64,000 bases of DNA from Oscillospiraceae bacterium (GCA_017469795.1 JAFUFT010000052.1:1-64000), one strand, 5' to 3'. Shown: positions 35,538 to 44,660, counted from the first letter of the stretch. Notes: a model not told the origin generated them from the sequence alone. Numbers and translations: made by a program.

Positions 35538-36152
35538 TTGAAATCGGACATATCTAACCGGCAGAAGAAAAAATCCAAGCCGGGTAAATCGAAAAACACC
35601 GCCTGGATCCTTATGATCTTTTTCAGCACAGTGGTTATTTCCGCCGGATTATCCATTGTTTCCGACGTACTTTTAACCACGGCGAACCTGATCGCTTCCT
35701 TTTGCATCCTTCTTGTGATCGTGCTGATCGGCATCCTGTTCGACATCATCGGAGTTGCAGTCACTGCGGCGGATTCCAAGCCTTTTCACTCCATGGCTGC
35801 ACACCGGGTCAGAGGCGCCCAGGAGGCGCTTGCCATGCTTCGAAACGCAGATAAGGTATCATCCTTCTGCAACGATGTGATCGGCGATATCTGCGGTGTG
35901 GTTTCCGGAACCGCTTCTGCAGCCATCGCAGCCGTTGTGATATCCGGTCACACCGGCGCTCCGGTCTGGTTCGGAGTTCTGATGGCTTCGTTGGTCTCCG
36001 GCGTTACGGTGGGCGGCAAAGCGGTCGGAAAATCTCTGGCCATGGCAGGATCTACAGAGATCGTCCATCTGGCTGCAAGAATCGTGTTTTATGCCAAGTA
36101 TATGCCGGACCGGATCTCCAAAGCCGTCCGCAAATGGCGGCGTACAAACTAA
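35538..36152 (+). CDS. oapA: OLE-associated membrane protein OapA
   Basis: A 204-residue basic integral membrane protein. A Lys-rich N-terminus (residues 8-20) precedes four predicted membrane segments (about 22-45, 50-75, 115-135, 142-160), and a basic Lys/Arg tail ends the chain. The polar centre carries GVAVTAADSKPFHSMAAHRV and FCNDVIGDICGVVSG, which fit the DUF21/CNNM-like core attributed to OapA. In B. halodurans OapA binds OLE RNA and places it at the membrane. Its position directly after the RNA and before dxs matches. The TTG start at 35538 is chosen for GGAGG six bases upstream; another TTG lies two codons earlier. Confidence 0.85.
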   Translation: MKSDISNRQKKKSKPGKSKNTAWILMIFFSTVVISAGLSIVSDVLLTTANLIASFCILLVIVLIGILFDIIGVAVTAADSKPFHSMAAHRVRGAQEALAMLRNADKVSSFCNDVIGDICGVVSGTASAAIAAVVISGHTGAPVWFGVLMASLVSGVTVGGKAVGKSLAMAGSTEIVHLAARIVFYAKYMPDRISKAVRKWRRTN

Positions 36153-36170
36153 TAGACGGGTCGTGTAATT

Positions 36171-38027
36171 TTGGATCTTTTGGAACGTGCGGAAAACCGT
36201 GAGGAATTTCTGGCCATGGGGCCGGAGGAAACCGCGGCGCTCTGCGGCGAAATCAGAAGTTTTTTGATAAACAGTGTGGCAAAAACGGGAGGCCATCTGT
36301 CCTCCAATCTCGGCGCAGTAGAGCTCACAGTGGCTCTTCACCGGGTCTTTGACCCCTATCGGGACCGAATCCTGTTTGACGTGGGCCACCAGAGCTATGT
36401 ACACAAGCTCCTGACCGGCCGTCGGGAGGGATTCCGGCATCTTCGAAAATTCGGCGGAATGGCCGGTTTTCCCAAGCCATCGGAATCCGATGCGGACGCA
36501 TTTGTTGCCGGGCACGCCTCCAACTCCGTTTCCGCTGCGCTGGGAATCGCCCGGGCTAGAACTCTGATGGGTGAGGATTACAGTGTGATCGCGGTGATCG
36601 GTGACGGCGCCCTCACCGGCGGACTTGCCTATGAGGGTCTGAACGATGCCGGGCAGAGCAGAGAACCGCTGATCGTAGTGCTGAACGACAATGGAATGTC
36701 CATTCAGCCAAATGTGGGCGGCATGTCCAAATTCCTCGCAAGACAGCGGCTGAAACCCTCTTACCTGAACTTTAAACGCGCTTTTCACAGTTTTGTCAAG
36801 GTTGTCCCCGGCGGCAAGCATCTTCACAATGTGGTCCATCGGGTAAAACGCTGGATGAAAAATGCGCTCATCGGCAGCAATATGTTTGACGAGATGGGGT
36901 TCACCTATCTTGGTCCTGTGGACGGCCACGACATCAAAAAAATGACGTTCCTGCTTCAGCAGGCAAGGGAACTGAACTGTCCCGTACTGCTCCATGTAAC
37001 GACAACAAAGGGCCGCGGCTACAGCTATGCCGAGGAAAGCCCGGATGAGTTCCACGGAGTCGATCGTTTCAATGTGGCGTCCGGAACCAGCAGCGGTAAG
37101 AAAACCGAATCCTTTTCCGCTGCGTTCGGAAAGAGCATGTGCGCCATGGCCAAGGAGGATCACAGGATTTGCGCAGTCACTGCCGCTATGGAGCAGGGGA
37201 CCGGCCTGAGTGAATTCGCGGCCAATTATCCCAAACGGTTCTTTGACGTGGGAATTGCGGAGGGTCACGCGGTAACCATGAGCTGCGGTCTGGCAAAACA
37301 GGGCATGCTTCCGGTTGTGGCTGTTTATTCCACTTTCCTGCAGCGTGCCTATGATATGCTGATTCATGATGCCGCGCTGGGCAATCTCCATGTGGTGTTT
37401 GCGGTGGATCGTGCGGGGCTTGTTGGGGCCGACGGAGAAACCCATCACGGAGCCTTTGATCCCTGTTTCCTTCGTACTGTGCCGAGAATGACGGTCCTTG
37501 CGCCAGCCTCCACAGACGAGCTGCGCATGACCCTGCACCATGCGGTATATGATGTATCAGGTCCTGTAGCCGTTCGATATCCGCGGGGCGGAAACGGTAC
37601 TTATACCGACTGTATTCTCTCCGACACAGTCCTCCGCTCCGGCAGTGACGTTACGATCGTCTCCTACGGTCCCATGATCTGCGAGGCGATGGATGCGGCT
37701 CGCATTCTTTCCCAGCAGGGAATTGAGGCGGAGATCATAAAGCTCTGGTCCCTGGCCCCCCTGGACACCTCTTTGGTAGAAGAATCAGTCCGAAAGACCG
37801 GACGGCTCCTTGTGCTTGAGGAGTGCGTGGAATCCGGCTGCGTCGGTCAGGAACTGATTGCAAAGCTGTCGGAGAAGAATGTTACGCCCGCTGTGCGGCT
37901 TGTAAATCTGGGATCTGATTTTGTGACTCACGGTACAGTCCCTCAGCTGCATCAGATGCTGGGAATTGACGGAAAATCTGTAGCAAATAAGGTAAAGGAG
38001 CTTTTCATTGAAGAAGCAGCGACTTGA
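36171..38027 (+). CDS. dxs: 1-deoxy-D-xylulose-5-phosphate synthase
   Basis: A 618-residue thiamine diphosphate enzyme that condenses pyruvate and glyceraldehyde 3-phosphate, the entry step of the MEP pathway; DXP also feeds thiamine and pyridoxal synthesis. GGHLSSNLG, DVGHQSYVHKLLTGR, the ThDP motif GDGALTGGLAYEGLNDAG and VDGHDI are seen, with the transketolase middle and C-terminal domains after residue 300. The start is TTG at 36171, whose frame matches the family N-terminus; its ribosome binding site is weak. The 3' end overlaps tlyA by 20 bases. Confidence 0.95.
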   Translation: MDLLERAENREEFLAMGPEETAALCGEIRSFLINSVAKTGGHLSSNLGAVELTVALHRVFDPYRDRILFDVGHQSYVHKLLTGRREGFRHLRKFGGMAGFPKPSESDADAFVAGHASNSVSAALGIARARTLMGEDYSVIAVIGDGALTGGLAYEGLNDAGQSREPLIVVLNDNGMSIQPNVGGMSKFLARQRLKPSYLNFKRAFHSFVKVVPGGKHLHNVVHRVKRWMKNALIGSNMFDEMGFTYLGPVDGHDIKKMTFLLQQARELNCPVLLHVTTTKGRGYSYAEESPDEFHGVDRFNVASGTSSGKKTESFSAAFGKSMCAMAKEDHRICAVTAAMEQGTGLSEFAANYPKRFFDVGIAEGHAVTMSCGLAKQGMLPVVAVYSTFLQRAYDMLIHDAALGNLHVVFAVDRAGLVGADGETHHGAFDPCFLRTVPRMTVLAPASTDELRMTLHHAVYDVSGPVAVRYPRGGNGTYTDCILSDTVLRSGSDVTIVSYGPMICEAMDAARILSQQGIEAEIIKLWSLAPLDTSLVEESVRKTGRLLVLEECVESGCVGQELIAKLSEKNVTPAVRLVNLGSDFVTHGTVPQLHQMLGIDGKSVANKVKELFIEEAAT

Positions 38028-38808
38028 TATTTTACTTTGCGACAAGGGCCTCTGCGAAAGCCGTTCCAAAGCACAGGCTGTCATTATGGAGGGCCTCGTG
38101 TTTGTGAATGAGCAGCGCGTGGACAAGGCAGGGACGCCCGTTGATCCTGAGGCTAAGATCGAGATTCGGGGAAACACCTGTCCCTATGTGAGCCGCGGCG
38201 GTCTGAAACTGGAGAAAGCGCTCCGGTATTTTGGCGTAGACCCGACAGGATTTGTATGCAGCGATTCCGGCGCCTCCACCGGCGGCTTTACCGACTGCCT
38301 TCTTCAGCAGGGGGCAAAAAAGGTCTTCGCCATCGACGTCGGATACGGTCAGCTTGCCTGGAGCATCCGCAGCGATCCGAGGGTGGTCGTCATGGAACGG
38401 ACCAATATCCGCAACGTGACGCCGGAGATGATCGGTGAGCCCCTGGATCTGAGCGTGGTAGATGTGTCTTTCATCTCTCTGCGGCTGGTCCTTCCTGTGA
38501 TCCGGGATCTTCTCGGCCCGGACGGACAGGTATTATGCCTGATCAAACCGCAGTTTGAGGCCGGAAAAGAAAAAGTGGGGAAAAAAGGCGTTGTTCGGGA
38601 TATTGCAACGCATATTGAAGTTTTGGATCAGTTCCTGGAAACCGCCGGGAATCTCGGCTTCACGGTGGTGGATCTGACTTATTCTCCGGTCAAAGGACCG
38701 GAGGGCAACATCGAATTTCTCGGCCACCTGTCGCGGAAACAAGTCCCGGTGAGGAAGTTTTCCCCGGAAGCGGTTGCTATGGAAGCTCACGAGAAACTGA
38801 AGGGGTGA
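38008..38808 (+). CDS. tlyA: TlyA family rRNA 2'-O-methyltransferase
   Basis: A 266-residue protein with an N-terminal S4 RNA-binding domain (RLDILLCDKGL to about residue 60) and an FtsJ-like methyltransferase domain. The SAM-binding DSGASTGGFTDCLLQ, AIDVGYGQL and VVDVSFISL segments are clear. Homologues methylate ribosomal RNA; some were named hemolysins. TTG 38008 has AAGGAG eight bases upstream and lies within the end of dxs. Confidence 0.92.
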   Translation: MKKQRLDILLCDKGLCESRSKAQAVIMEGLVFVNEQRVDKAGTPVDPEAKIEIRGNTCPYVSRGGLKLEKALRYFGVDPTGFVCSDSGASTGGFTDCLLQQGAKKVFAIDVGYGQLAWSIRSDPRVVVMERTNIRNVTPEMIGEPLDLSVVDVSFISLRLVLPVIRDLLGPDGQVLCLIKPQFEAGKEKVGKKGVVRDIATHIEVLDQFLETAGNLGFTVVDLTYSPVKGPEGNIEFLGHLSRKQVPVRKFSPEAVAMEAHEKLKG

Positions 38809-38812
38809 TAAT

Positions 38813-39673
38813 TTGAAAAAAATTGCTTTGATGCCGAACCCCTATCGGGATCGCGGGTTTCAGATCACGCAGGCTGCGGAAAAGATTCTGCAGGAACACG
38901 GAGCGAAAACCCAGATTTGTCTGCCGTTTCATGTGGAAAAAGGGCATGAGTTCCCCTCAGGGATGCGTTTTGTGACCATGGAAGAAGCATTTCGGGATTG
39001 TGATATGATGATCTGCTTCGGCGGAGACGGTACGATCCTTCATGCCGCCCGTCTTGTCGGGAATCGTGACATCCCCATGCTCGGTGTCAACACCGGGACC
39101 ATGGGGTTTATGGCCGAGCTTGAAAGTGATGAGCTGGATCTCCTGCCAAAGGTTCTCGAAGACCATGTTCCCTGCGAAGAACGCATGATGATCCACGTTG
39201 CGGTCAAACGGGACGGAAGGATCCTCTATGAGGACAATGCGCTCAATGACGCCGTGATCACCAAAGGCGCAGTGGCGCGCGTGATCCAGCTGACTTTGAC
39301 CTGCGACGGCGTGGAGGCCATGCATTTTGACGGTGACGGCATTATCATCTGCACGCCTACCGGCACGACCGCCTATTCGATGTCGGCCGGAGGACCGATT
39401 GTGGAGCCGACAGCGCGCAATATCATCGTCACCCCGATCTGCGCCCACGCCATTGGGATCCGATCTCTGGTGCTGATGCCGGACCGGGTTGTGACTGCCC
39501 ATGTAGGAAGGATCGGCACCCGCAACGCGTTTTTGTCTGTGGACGGCGGAAAGGCGATCAAGCTCTGCGCCAATGATCAGGTAGTGGTAACGGCTTCCCG
39601 CCGTTCTGTCCGGCTTGCCAAGGTCAAAAACGTCAGTTATTACAGCACCATCAACCAGAAATTTCAGAGGTAG
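38813..39673 (+). CDS. nadK: NAD kinase
   Basis: A 286-residue kinase that phosphorylates NAD to NADP. The diagnostic FGGDGTILHAAR (with the GGDG motif), NTGTMGFMAE and the NE/D-like NDAVITKG, followed by DGDGIIICTPTGTTAYS (read in parts), are present. It starts with TTG at 38813 after AGGGGTGATAA. It supplies NADPH for Dxr in the same region. Confidence 0.95.
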   Translation: MKKIALMPNPYRDRGFQITQAAEKILQEHGAKTQICLPFHVEKGHEFPSGMRFVTMEEAFRDCDMMICFGGDGTILHAARLVGNRDIPMLGVNTGTMGFMAELESDELDLLPKVLEDHVPCEERMMIHVAVKRDGRILYEDNALNDAVITKGAVARVIQLTLTCDGVEAMHFDGDGIIICTPTGTTAYSMSAGGPIVEPTARNIIVTPICAHAIGIRSLVLMPDRVVTAHVGRIGTRNAFLSVDGGKAIKLCANDQVVVTASRRSVRLAKVKNVSYYSTINQKFQR

Positions 39674-39678
39674 AGTAA

Positions 39679-40137
39679 ATGAAGAGTCAGAGACAGGCCA
39701 AGATCTTGGAATTGATCGGCCAAAAAGATATTGAAACCCAGGAGCAACTGCTGCTGGCATTGGAAGAGTCGGGATTTCGCAGTACCCAGGCCACAATATC
39801 CCGCGACATCAAAGAGCTGCGTATCGTCAAAGAACTGTCCCCGGCGGGTGCTTACCGTTATACCGTACAGCAGAACGACGCCATGAATCTGTTTTCCCGG
39901 CTCAACAATATCTTCCGGGAAAGCGTGATCAAGGTGGATTACGCGCAGAACATCGTCGTCATCAAAACGCTCCCGGGCCTTGCCAACGGCGCCTGCAGCG
40001 CTGTGGACAGCATGGACATCGCCTATGTGGTAGGGACCATAGCCGGAGACGATACCGCCCTGATCGTCATGAGGGAAACAGAATACGCCCGAGAGTTCTG
40101 CGAGGAACTCCGGGGCATCATCAATCGGACCAGATAA
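39679..40137 (+). CDS. argR: Arginine repressor
   Basis: A 152-residue hexameric regulator with an N-terminal winged helix (ATISRDIKELRIVKE) and a C-terminal arginine-binding domain with GTIAGDDTALIVMRE. In Firmicutes it represses arginine biosynthesis and activates catabolism. Its place between nadK and recN is the usual conserved position and need not reflect function. It starts five bases after nadK. Confidence 0.95.
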   Translation: MKSQRQAKILELIGQKDIETQEQLLLALEESGFRSTQATISRDIKELRIVKELSPAGAYRYTVQQNDAMNLFSRLNNIFRESVIKVDYAQNIVVIKTLPGLANGACSAVDSMDIAYVVGTIAGDDTALIVMRETEYAREFCEELRGIINRTR

Positions 40138-40149
40138 GAGGAATGCGGT

Positions 40150-41802
40150 ATGCTGGATTTGCTGCACATTGAGAATATTGCTGTTATCGAACAGGCGGAT
40201 ATTTCCTTTGAGCCGGGGTTCAATGCCCTGACCGGTGAGACAGGTGCGGGCAAATCCATTGTCATTGACGCTATTTCCGCCATCCTTGGACAGCGGGCCT
40301 ATCGGGACGCCATCCGTACCGGCGCGGCATGCGCGAAGATCTCAGCGCTGTTCCGCGGCGTGCCTGAATACTCCTGGTTTGCTGAAAACGGTGTGGAATA
40401 TAGTTCTGAGCTTCTCATTCAGCGGGTAATCTATGCCGACGGGAAAAACATCTGCCGGGTCGGCGGAACGCCTGTTTCCGTCACCATGCTCCGGGGCCTG
40501 GGTTCGCTTTTGATTCAAATCCACGGTCAGCATGACTCTGCGCAGCTTTTCGACGAGGCAAACCACCTTGTGATGCTGGATGCCTTTGCCGGCCATGAGG
40601 ACCAAATTGCCGAATACAGAGCAGCCTATCAGGAGATGGACGTGCTGAGGCGGCAGATCCGCAGTATGACCATGGACGAAGCGGAAAAGCTCCGTAAAAT
40701 CGAATCCCTGCAGCATCAGATTCAGGAAATCGAACGAGCCGAACTTCACGAGGGCGAAGATCAGGAGCTGGAACAAAAGCGCAGCATCATGCGAAGCGGC
40801 GAAAAACTGATGTCCGCTCTGAACCGTGCCTCTGAGGCTTTATACGGGGGAGAGGACAGCGACGGCGCATCTGCACTGACCGCTCAGGCAGCAAGGGATC
40901 TATCCTCGGTGGCAGATGTATCCGCTCAGATGGACCGTGTTTACAAGTTGGTAGAAGAGCTGAGCTTCAATGTTCAGGATGCGGCGGAGCAGGTACGGGA
41001 TCTTCGGGACAGCTTTGATTTTTCCCCGGGGGCGCTGGAAGAAGTGGAAGCAAGGCTTGACGTCATTCACAGGCTGAAGCGGAAATACGGATCTGACTGT
41101 GAAGAGATCCTTTCTTATCTTGCCCGGTGCAAAAAAGAACTGGACGAGATCGAAATGTCCGATGAGACCATTCTTCGCTTGAAGAAGGTCCTGCATGAAA
41201 AAAAGGTAGTCACCAGAGCTCTGGCAGATGCCCTGACGGAGGCCAGAAAACAGGCGGCAGCTGTGTTTGAGGACCGGCTGATTACCGAACTGCGGCAGCT
41301 GGATATGCCGCGGGTGCAGTTCGTTGTTGGTCTTCAGAAGAAAGCCCATCTTGATGAAACGGGCGGTGATGACTGCAGGTTCCTGATGTCCGCCAATGTT
41401 GGAGAAGATTTGCGACAGATGAGCCGGGTCGCCTCCGGCGGCGAGCTTGCGCGCATCATGCTTGCCATGAAAAACGTGCTCTCGGAAAAGGATCAGATCC
41501 CGACGATGATCTTTGACGAGGTTGACACCGGCGTATCCGGCCGGGCCGCCCAGAAGGTTGCGGAAAAGCTCCACGCAGTTTCGGTTGGGAAACAGGTTCT
41601 CTGCGTCACGCATCTGCCGCAGATTGCCGCCATGGCGGATACACATTTCCTGATTTCCAAAGCGGAGCAGGATGGACGCACCTATACCAGCGTAACGCCC
41701 CTTGATGCTGCGGGCCGCCGGGAGGAAATCGCAAGGCTCATCGGCGGTGCAAAGATCACAGATACGACTCGAAAAAGCGCCGAAGAAATGCTGCAGCGCT
41801 GA
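40150..41802 (+). CDS. recN: DNA repair protein RecN
   Basis: A 550-residue SMC-like ATPase acting early in double-strand break repair. Walker A is GETGAGKSIVIDAI near residue 32. The C-terminal signature VASGGELARIMLA and Walker B PTMIFDEVDTGVSG are intact, with a coiled coil between (about 150-370). AAGAGGAATG precedes ATG. It is the last gene of the nusB cluster; a T-rich stretch but no stable hairpin follows. Confidence 0.97.
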   Translation: MLDLLHIENIAVIEQADISFEPGFNALTGETGAGKSIVIDAISAILGQRAYRDAIRTGAACAKISALFRGVPEYSWFAENGVEYSSELLIQRVIYADGKNICRVGGTPVSVTMLRGLGSLLIQIHGQHDSAQLFDEANHLVMLDAFAGHEDQIAEYRAAYQEMDVLRRQIRSMTMDEAEKLRKIESLQHQIQEIERAELHEGEDQELEQKRSIMRSGEKLMSALNRASEALYGGEDSDGASALTAQAARDLSSVADVSAQMDRVYKLVEELSFNVQDAAEQVRDLRDSFDFSPGALEEVEARLDVIHRLKRKYGSDCEEILSYLARCKKELDEIEMSDETILRLKKVLHEKKVVTRALADALTEARKQAAAVFEDRLITELRQLDMPRVQFVVGLQKKAHLDETGGDDCRFLMSANVGEDLRQMSRVASGGELARIMLAMKNVLSEKDQIPTMIFDEVDTGVSGRAAQKVAEKLHAVSVGKQVLCVTHLPQIAAMADTHFLISKAEQDGRTYTSVTPLDAAGRREEIARLIGGAKITDTTRKSAEEMLQR

Positions 41803-41839
41803 CCGCCTTCAGATTCTTTTAAGTTTTTTATTTTTCCTG

Positions 41840-41867
41840 TTGACAATTTCAGAATATGTGATATAAT
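41840..41867 (+). promoter_or_regulatory. Promoter of the tRNA-Ala gene
   Basis: Perfect TTGACA (41840-41845) and TATAAT (41862-41867) are 16 bases apart, 20 bases before the tRNA. Confidence 0.88.
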
Positions 41868-41887
41868 GATTTTCGTCAATTGGACAT

Positions 41888-41966
<79 letters not shown>

Positions 41967-41967
41967 G

Positions 41968-42001
41968 AAGCCTTGAAACACTTGTGTTTCAAGGCTTTTT
42001 T
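41968..42001 (+). terminator. Terminator after tRNA-Ala (element side)
   Basis: AAGCCTTGAAACAC pairs with GTGTTTCAAGGCTT, followed by a T-run. It differs from the terminator after attR, so it came in with the element. Confidence 0.92.
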
Positions 42002-42014
42002 CGTACCCGGAACT

Positions 42015-43232
42015 TTAGCGGACCTCGCGCAACTTTTCCCGACCAGAATTCTGACCAGAATTACCTTTGTGCATAATATACAGATTAGACAGCGGTATGA
42101 TTTTGCAGTTTGACGAAGGATCGTCGGGCGGGATCGTACCGCTGAACGCTTTGGCAAAACGCTCGATGGCGTCCTGCCGGATCGGCTCCTGCACATGGAG
42201 ATAATGCTGCGTCATGTTCATGTCCGCGTGGCCCACGATGCTCTGAATGGTGGCCAGGTCCACACCCAGGGCCTGCATCTGGCTGACGTAGGTGTGGCGG
42301 CAGCAGTGAGGCGTCAGTACCCGGACGCTGCCCACCTCTTCCAGAGCCTTCTTGAAGTAGCTGCGGAAAGTCTTGGGATTGATGACTTGCCCGGGCTTCC
42401 CTTCCCAGAGGTATGTACCCGCCTGCTCCCGCAGGAGCCGGGCGCAGTAGCGCACGTTCTCCGGCACCGGGATGTCCCGGTAGCTGTCCCGGGATTTGGG
42501 GATGCCCACCCGGGCCGTGCCCTTGTCCATGTTGATGGCCTGGCGGATCTGGATCAGGGAGCCGTCCTCGGCCACGTGCTTCGGCTCCAGGGCCAGCAGC
42601 TCCTGGGTGCGCATGCCCGTGCCCAATAGCAGCCGGATACTCCAGCCGATCCTGTTCTCCGGCAGCTCGTTGAAGAGCGTCTGCACTTCCTCGGCGGTGA
42701 AGGCGTCCCTGGTCTGTTCCGGCCCGCGCCTGCGGAGCTTGTCCGCGAAGGCCACCGGGTTCTTGCGGATCAGGTCGTTGGCCTCGGCCTTGTGAAAGAT
42801 CTGGTAGAGCATGCCCCGGCATTGGGACAGCCGGGAATAAGACGCGCCCTCCCGCTGCTGCTTTTTGAGAAAGCCCTCAATGTCCAGAGGTTTGATCCCC
42901 CGGAGCGCCCGGTCGGTGAAATGCTCCTTGAGGATGCGCAGGGTGTACTTGTAGTTCTCCTGGGTGGTGGGCGCTATGTTGCACTTGTGCTGCTCGTACC
43001 AGAAGTCCGCCCATTCGGAGAAGCCCCAGAGTTTGTCGGTGTCCAGTCCGGCCGCCTCATCCTCCTGAAATTTGCGGAGCTTGGCGCGGACCTCCTTTTG
43101 GGTCTGCCCATAAAACGAACGATATTTTCTTTGGCCGTTGTCCCGGAAGCCCACCATCACGGTGCACTCCCACCGGCCGTCCTGTCGCTGACGGAGAGTG
43201 CCCTCTCCGTTGGATCTTCTTCTCTTTGCCAA
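42015..43232 (-). CDS. Tyrosine recombinase / phage-type integrase
   Basis: A 405-residue site-specific recombinase. An N-terminal arm-binding domain (GEGTLRQRQDGRWE), a SAM-like core-binding domain (about 75-165) and the catalytic domain follow in order. Catalytic residues are Arg in GTGMRTQELL, His-x-x-Arg in HCCRHTYVSQ, His in VGHADMNM and the nucleophile Tyr in TQHYLHV. The TTG at 43232 is chosen because AAAGGAG lies six bases upstream. Third codon positions are richer in G and C than in recN, which suggests foreign origin. It faces the tRNA end of the element. Confidence 0.93.
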   Translation of the reverse strand: MAKRRRSNGEGTLRQRQDGRWECTVMVGFRDNGQRKYRSFYGQTQKEVRAKLRKFQEDEAAGLDTDKLWGFSEWADFWYEQHKCNIAPTTQENYKYTLRILKEHFTDRALRGIKPLDIEGFLKKQQREGASYSRLSQCRGMLYQIFHKAEANDLIRKNPVAFADKLRRRGPEQTRDAFTAEEVQTLFNELPENRIGWSIRLLLGTGMRTQELLALEPKHVAEDGSLIQIRQAINMDKGTARVGIPKSRDSYRDIPVPENVRYCARLLREQAGTYLWEGKPGQVINPKTFRSYFKKALEEVGSVRVLTPHCCRHTYVSQMQALGVDLATIQSIVGHADMNMTQHYLHVQEPIRQDAIERFAKAFSGTIPPDDPSSNCKIIPLSNLYIMHKGNSGQNSGREKLREVR

Positions 43233-43331
43233 TGAATACTCCTTTCTGCTGGCAAAGGCTTCTTGCTGTGAAGCCATTATACCGCTGAATCGAACCGCGC
43301 GGAAGACTCTTTTTTCAATTATGCCTTACTT

Positions 43332-43535
43332 TCACGCACAGGCGCGATCGTTCATCCATTCGATCAGCTTGTCCCGATGCACCACCATGCGCTTGCCGAT
43401 CTGGATCGTCGGGAACCCCTTGGAATGCATCAGCGCATAGGCGTTGGCCCGGGAAATGCTGAGCACCGAGGCTACCTGGTCAGCGTTCAGCGTCAGGGGA
43501 AGCTGGCTATAGGATGTATAAACGATACTGCTCAT
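43332..43535 (-). CDS. Excisionase-like helix-turn-helix protein
   Basis: A 67-residue DNA-binding protein with the MerR/Xis-like pattern LNADQVASVLSISRANAYAL followed by FPTIQIGKRMVVHRDKLIEWM. Small proteins of this type beside an integrase act as excisionase or directionality factor. ATG 43535 has AAGGAGAG upstream; a longer frame begins nine codons earlier. It lies 99 bases upstream of the integrase and is probably cotranscribed with it. Confidence 0.85.
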   Translation of the reverse strand: MSSIVYTSYSQLPLTLNADQVASVLSISRANAYALMHSKGFPTIQIGKRMVVHRDKLIEWMNDRACA

Positions 43536-43583
43536 GTGTTCTCTCCTTGTACCAGACGTCAAATAATGAACATTTTGATAGAT

Positions 43584-43599
43584 AAAATAGACCTATTTT
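43584..43599. promoter_or_regulatory. Operator-like palindrome upstream of the excisionase gene
   Basis: AAAATAG-AC-CTATTTT is a perfect inverted repeat about 50 bases before the excisionase start, a plausible autoregulatory or Xis-binding site. Confidence 0.4.
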
Positions 43600-43644
43600 G
43601 ATGAAAAATATGCATTTTCAGAACATGGATTTTCTCGCGAGCCG

Positions 43645-43692
43645 ATGGCATTCAAGAGGTCAGCGGTTCGATCCCGCTTATCTCCACCACGA
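43645..43692 (+). repeat. attR: 48-bp direct repeat (tRNA-Ala 3' half)
   Basis: Identical to 41919-41966. It contains only the anticodon-loop-to-CCA half of tRNA-Ala and cannot form a tRNA. It marks the distal end of the element. Confidence 0.95.
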
Positions 43693-43727
43693 AAACCGTT
43701 GGAAACACTTCGTTTCTGACGGTTTTT
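43692..43727 (+). terminator. Terminator after attR, probably the original tRNA-Ala terminator
   Basis: AAAACCGT (43692-43699) pairs with ACGGTTTT (43719-43726) with further pairs inside, followed by T. It is the host-side counterpart of the terminator at 41968. Confidence 0.75.
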
Positions 43728-43756
43728 GCTATTTCATCAGAGAATGAGGTGAGAAT

Positions 43757-44641
43757 ATGTCTGTTCAGAGCAGAATGATTCGGTTTCTATTCACCAGAAG
43801 TGACAACAAACGGGATGCCGGATTGTGTACACCCGATGAAATCATACGGAGCGATGATATTTGCTATGGAGACAATACCAAATGGCAGGTATTGGATGTC
43901 TATCGTCCCAAGATGTCCGGGATCCAGCCCCTTCCGGTGATTGTCAGTGTCCACGGTGGCGGCTGGGTATACGGAGACAAAGAGCGTTATCAGTACTACT
44001 GTATGGATCTGGCCCGACGCGGATTTGCCGTGGTGAATTTCACCTATCGGCTGGCTCCCAGGCATAAGTTTCCTGCATCCCTTGAAGATACTTCGCTTGC
44101 CTTTTCCTGGGTCAGCACAAACGCAAAGCAGTATGGTCTTGACCTGGACCATGTCTTTGCTGTGGGCGACTCCGCCGGGGCGCATCTTCTTGGCTTGTAC
44201 TGCTGTATGTGCGTGAATCCGGAATACGCCCGGTCATATTCCTTCGCAGCGTCTGCCATGCTGAAGCCAAACGCCATAGCGCTGAACTGCGGGATCTATG
44301 AGATACGCACCACAGGCGGGTCCATGAACAAGTCCTTGATGAAAGATGTGTTGCCGGAAAAGGGGACAGACGATGAACTGGAACAGATCAATGTTCTCAG
44401 ACATATGAATTCAGATTTTCCTCCAGTCCTGTATATGACATGTTCCGGGGATTTCCTTCAGGATCAGGCGGCGCTGCTTGGCGAGAGACTACATAAACTG
44501 CAGATCCCGTCTGTCAGCAAGTTCTACGGGGACAAAGATCATATACTGCCCCATGTGTTTCACTGCGACATCCGTTCCCATGAGGCGGCACGATGCAATG
44601 ATGAAGAGTGCGCATTCTTCCGATCCTTTCTCAGTTTCTGA
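43757..44641 (+). CDS. Alpha/beta hydrolase, HSL-type esterase
   Basis: A 294-residue cytoplasmic esterase/lipase-like enzyme. The oxyanion motif HGGGWVYGD is near residue 72 and the nucleophile elbow GDSAG near residue 137. The remaining triad members are probably in MTCSGDFLQDQ and the His of KDHILPHVF. There is no signal peptide. GAGGTGAG precedes ATG 43757. It is transcribed toward the two-component genes from just outside attR and could deacylate plant or bacterial acyl esters; the substrate is unknown. Confidence 0.85.
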   Translation: MSVQSRMIRFLFTRSDNKRDAGLCTPDEIIRSDDICYGDNTKWQVLDVYRPKMSGIQPLPVIVSVHGGGWVYGDKERYQYYCMDLARRGFAVVNFTYRLAPRHKFPASLEDTSLAFSWVSTNAKQYGLDLDHVFAVGDSAGAHLLGLYCCMCVNPEYARSYSFAASAMLKPNAIALNCGIYEIRTTGGSMNKSLMKDVLPEKGTDDELEQINVLRHMNSDFPPVLYMTCSGDFLQDQAALLGERLHKLQIPSVSKFYGDKDHILPHVFHCDIRSHEAARCNDEECAFFRSFLSF

Positions 44642-44660
44642 ATCCAGCGTGCGGCAATGC

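Noticed and set aside
43645-43692. Possible second tRNA-Ala gene
   Set aside because: Only the anticodon-loop-to-CCA half is present; the D-arm and 5' acceptor strand are missing. It is the attR repeat.
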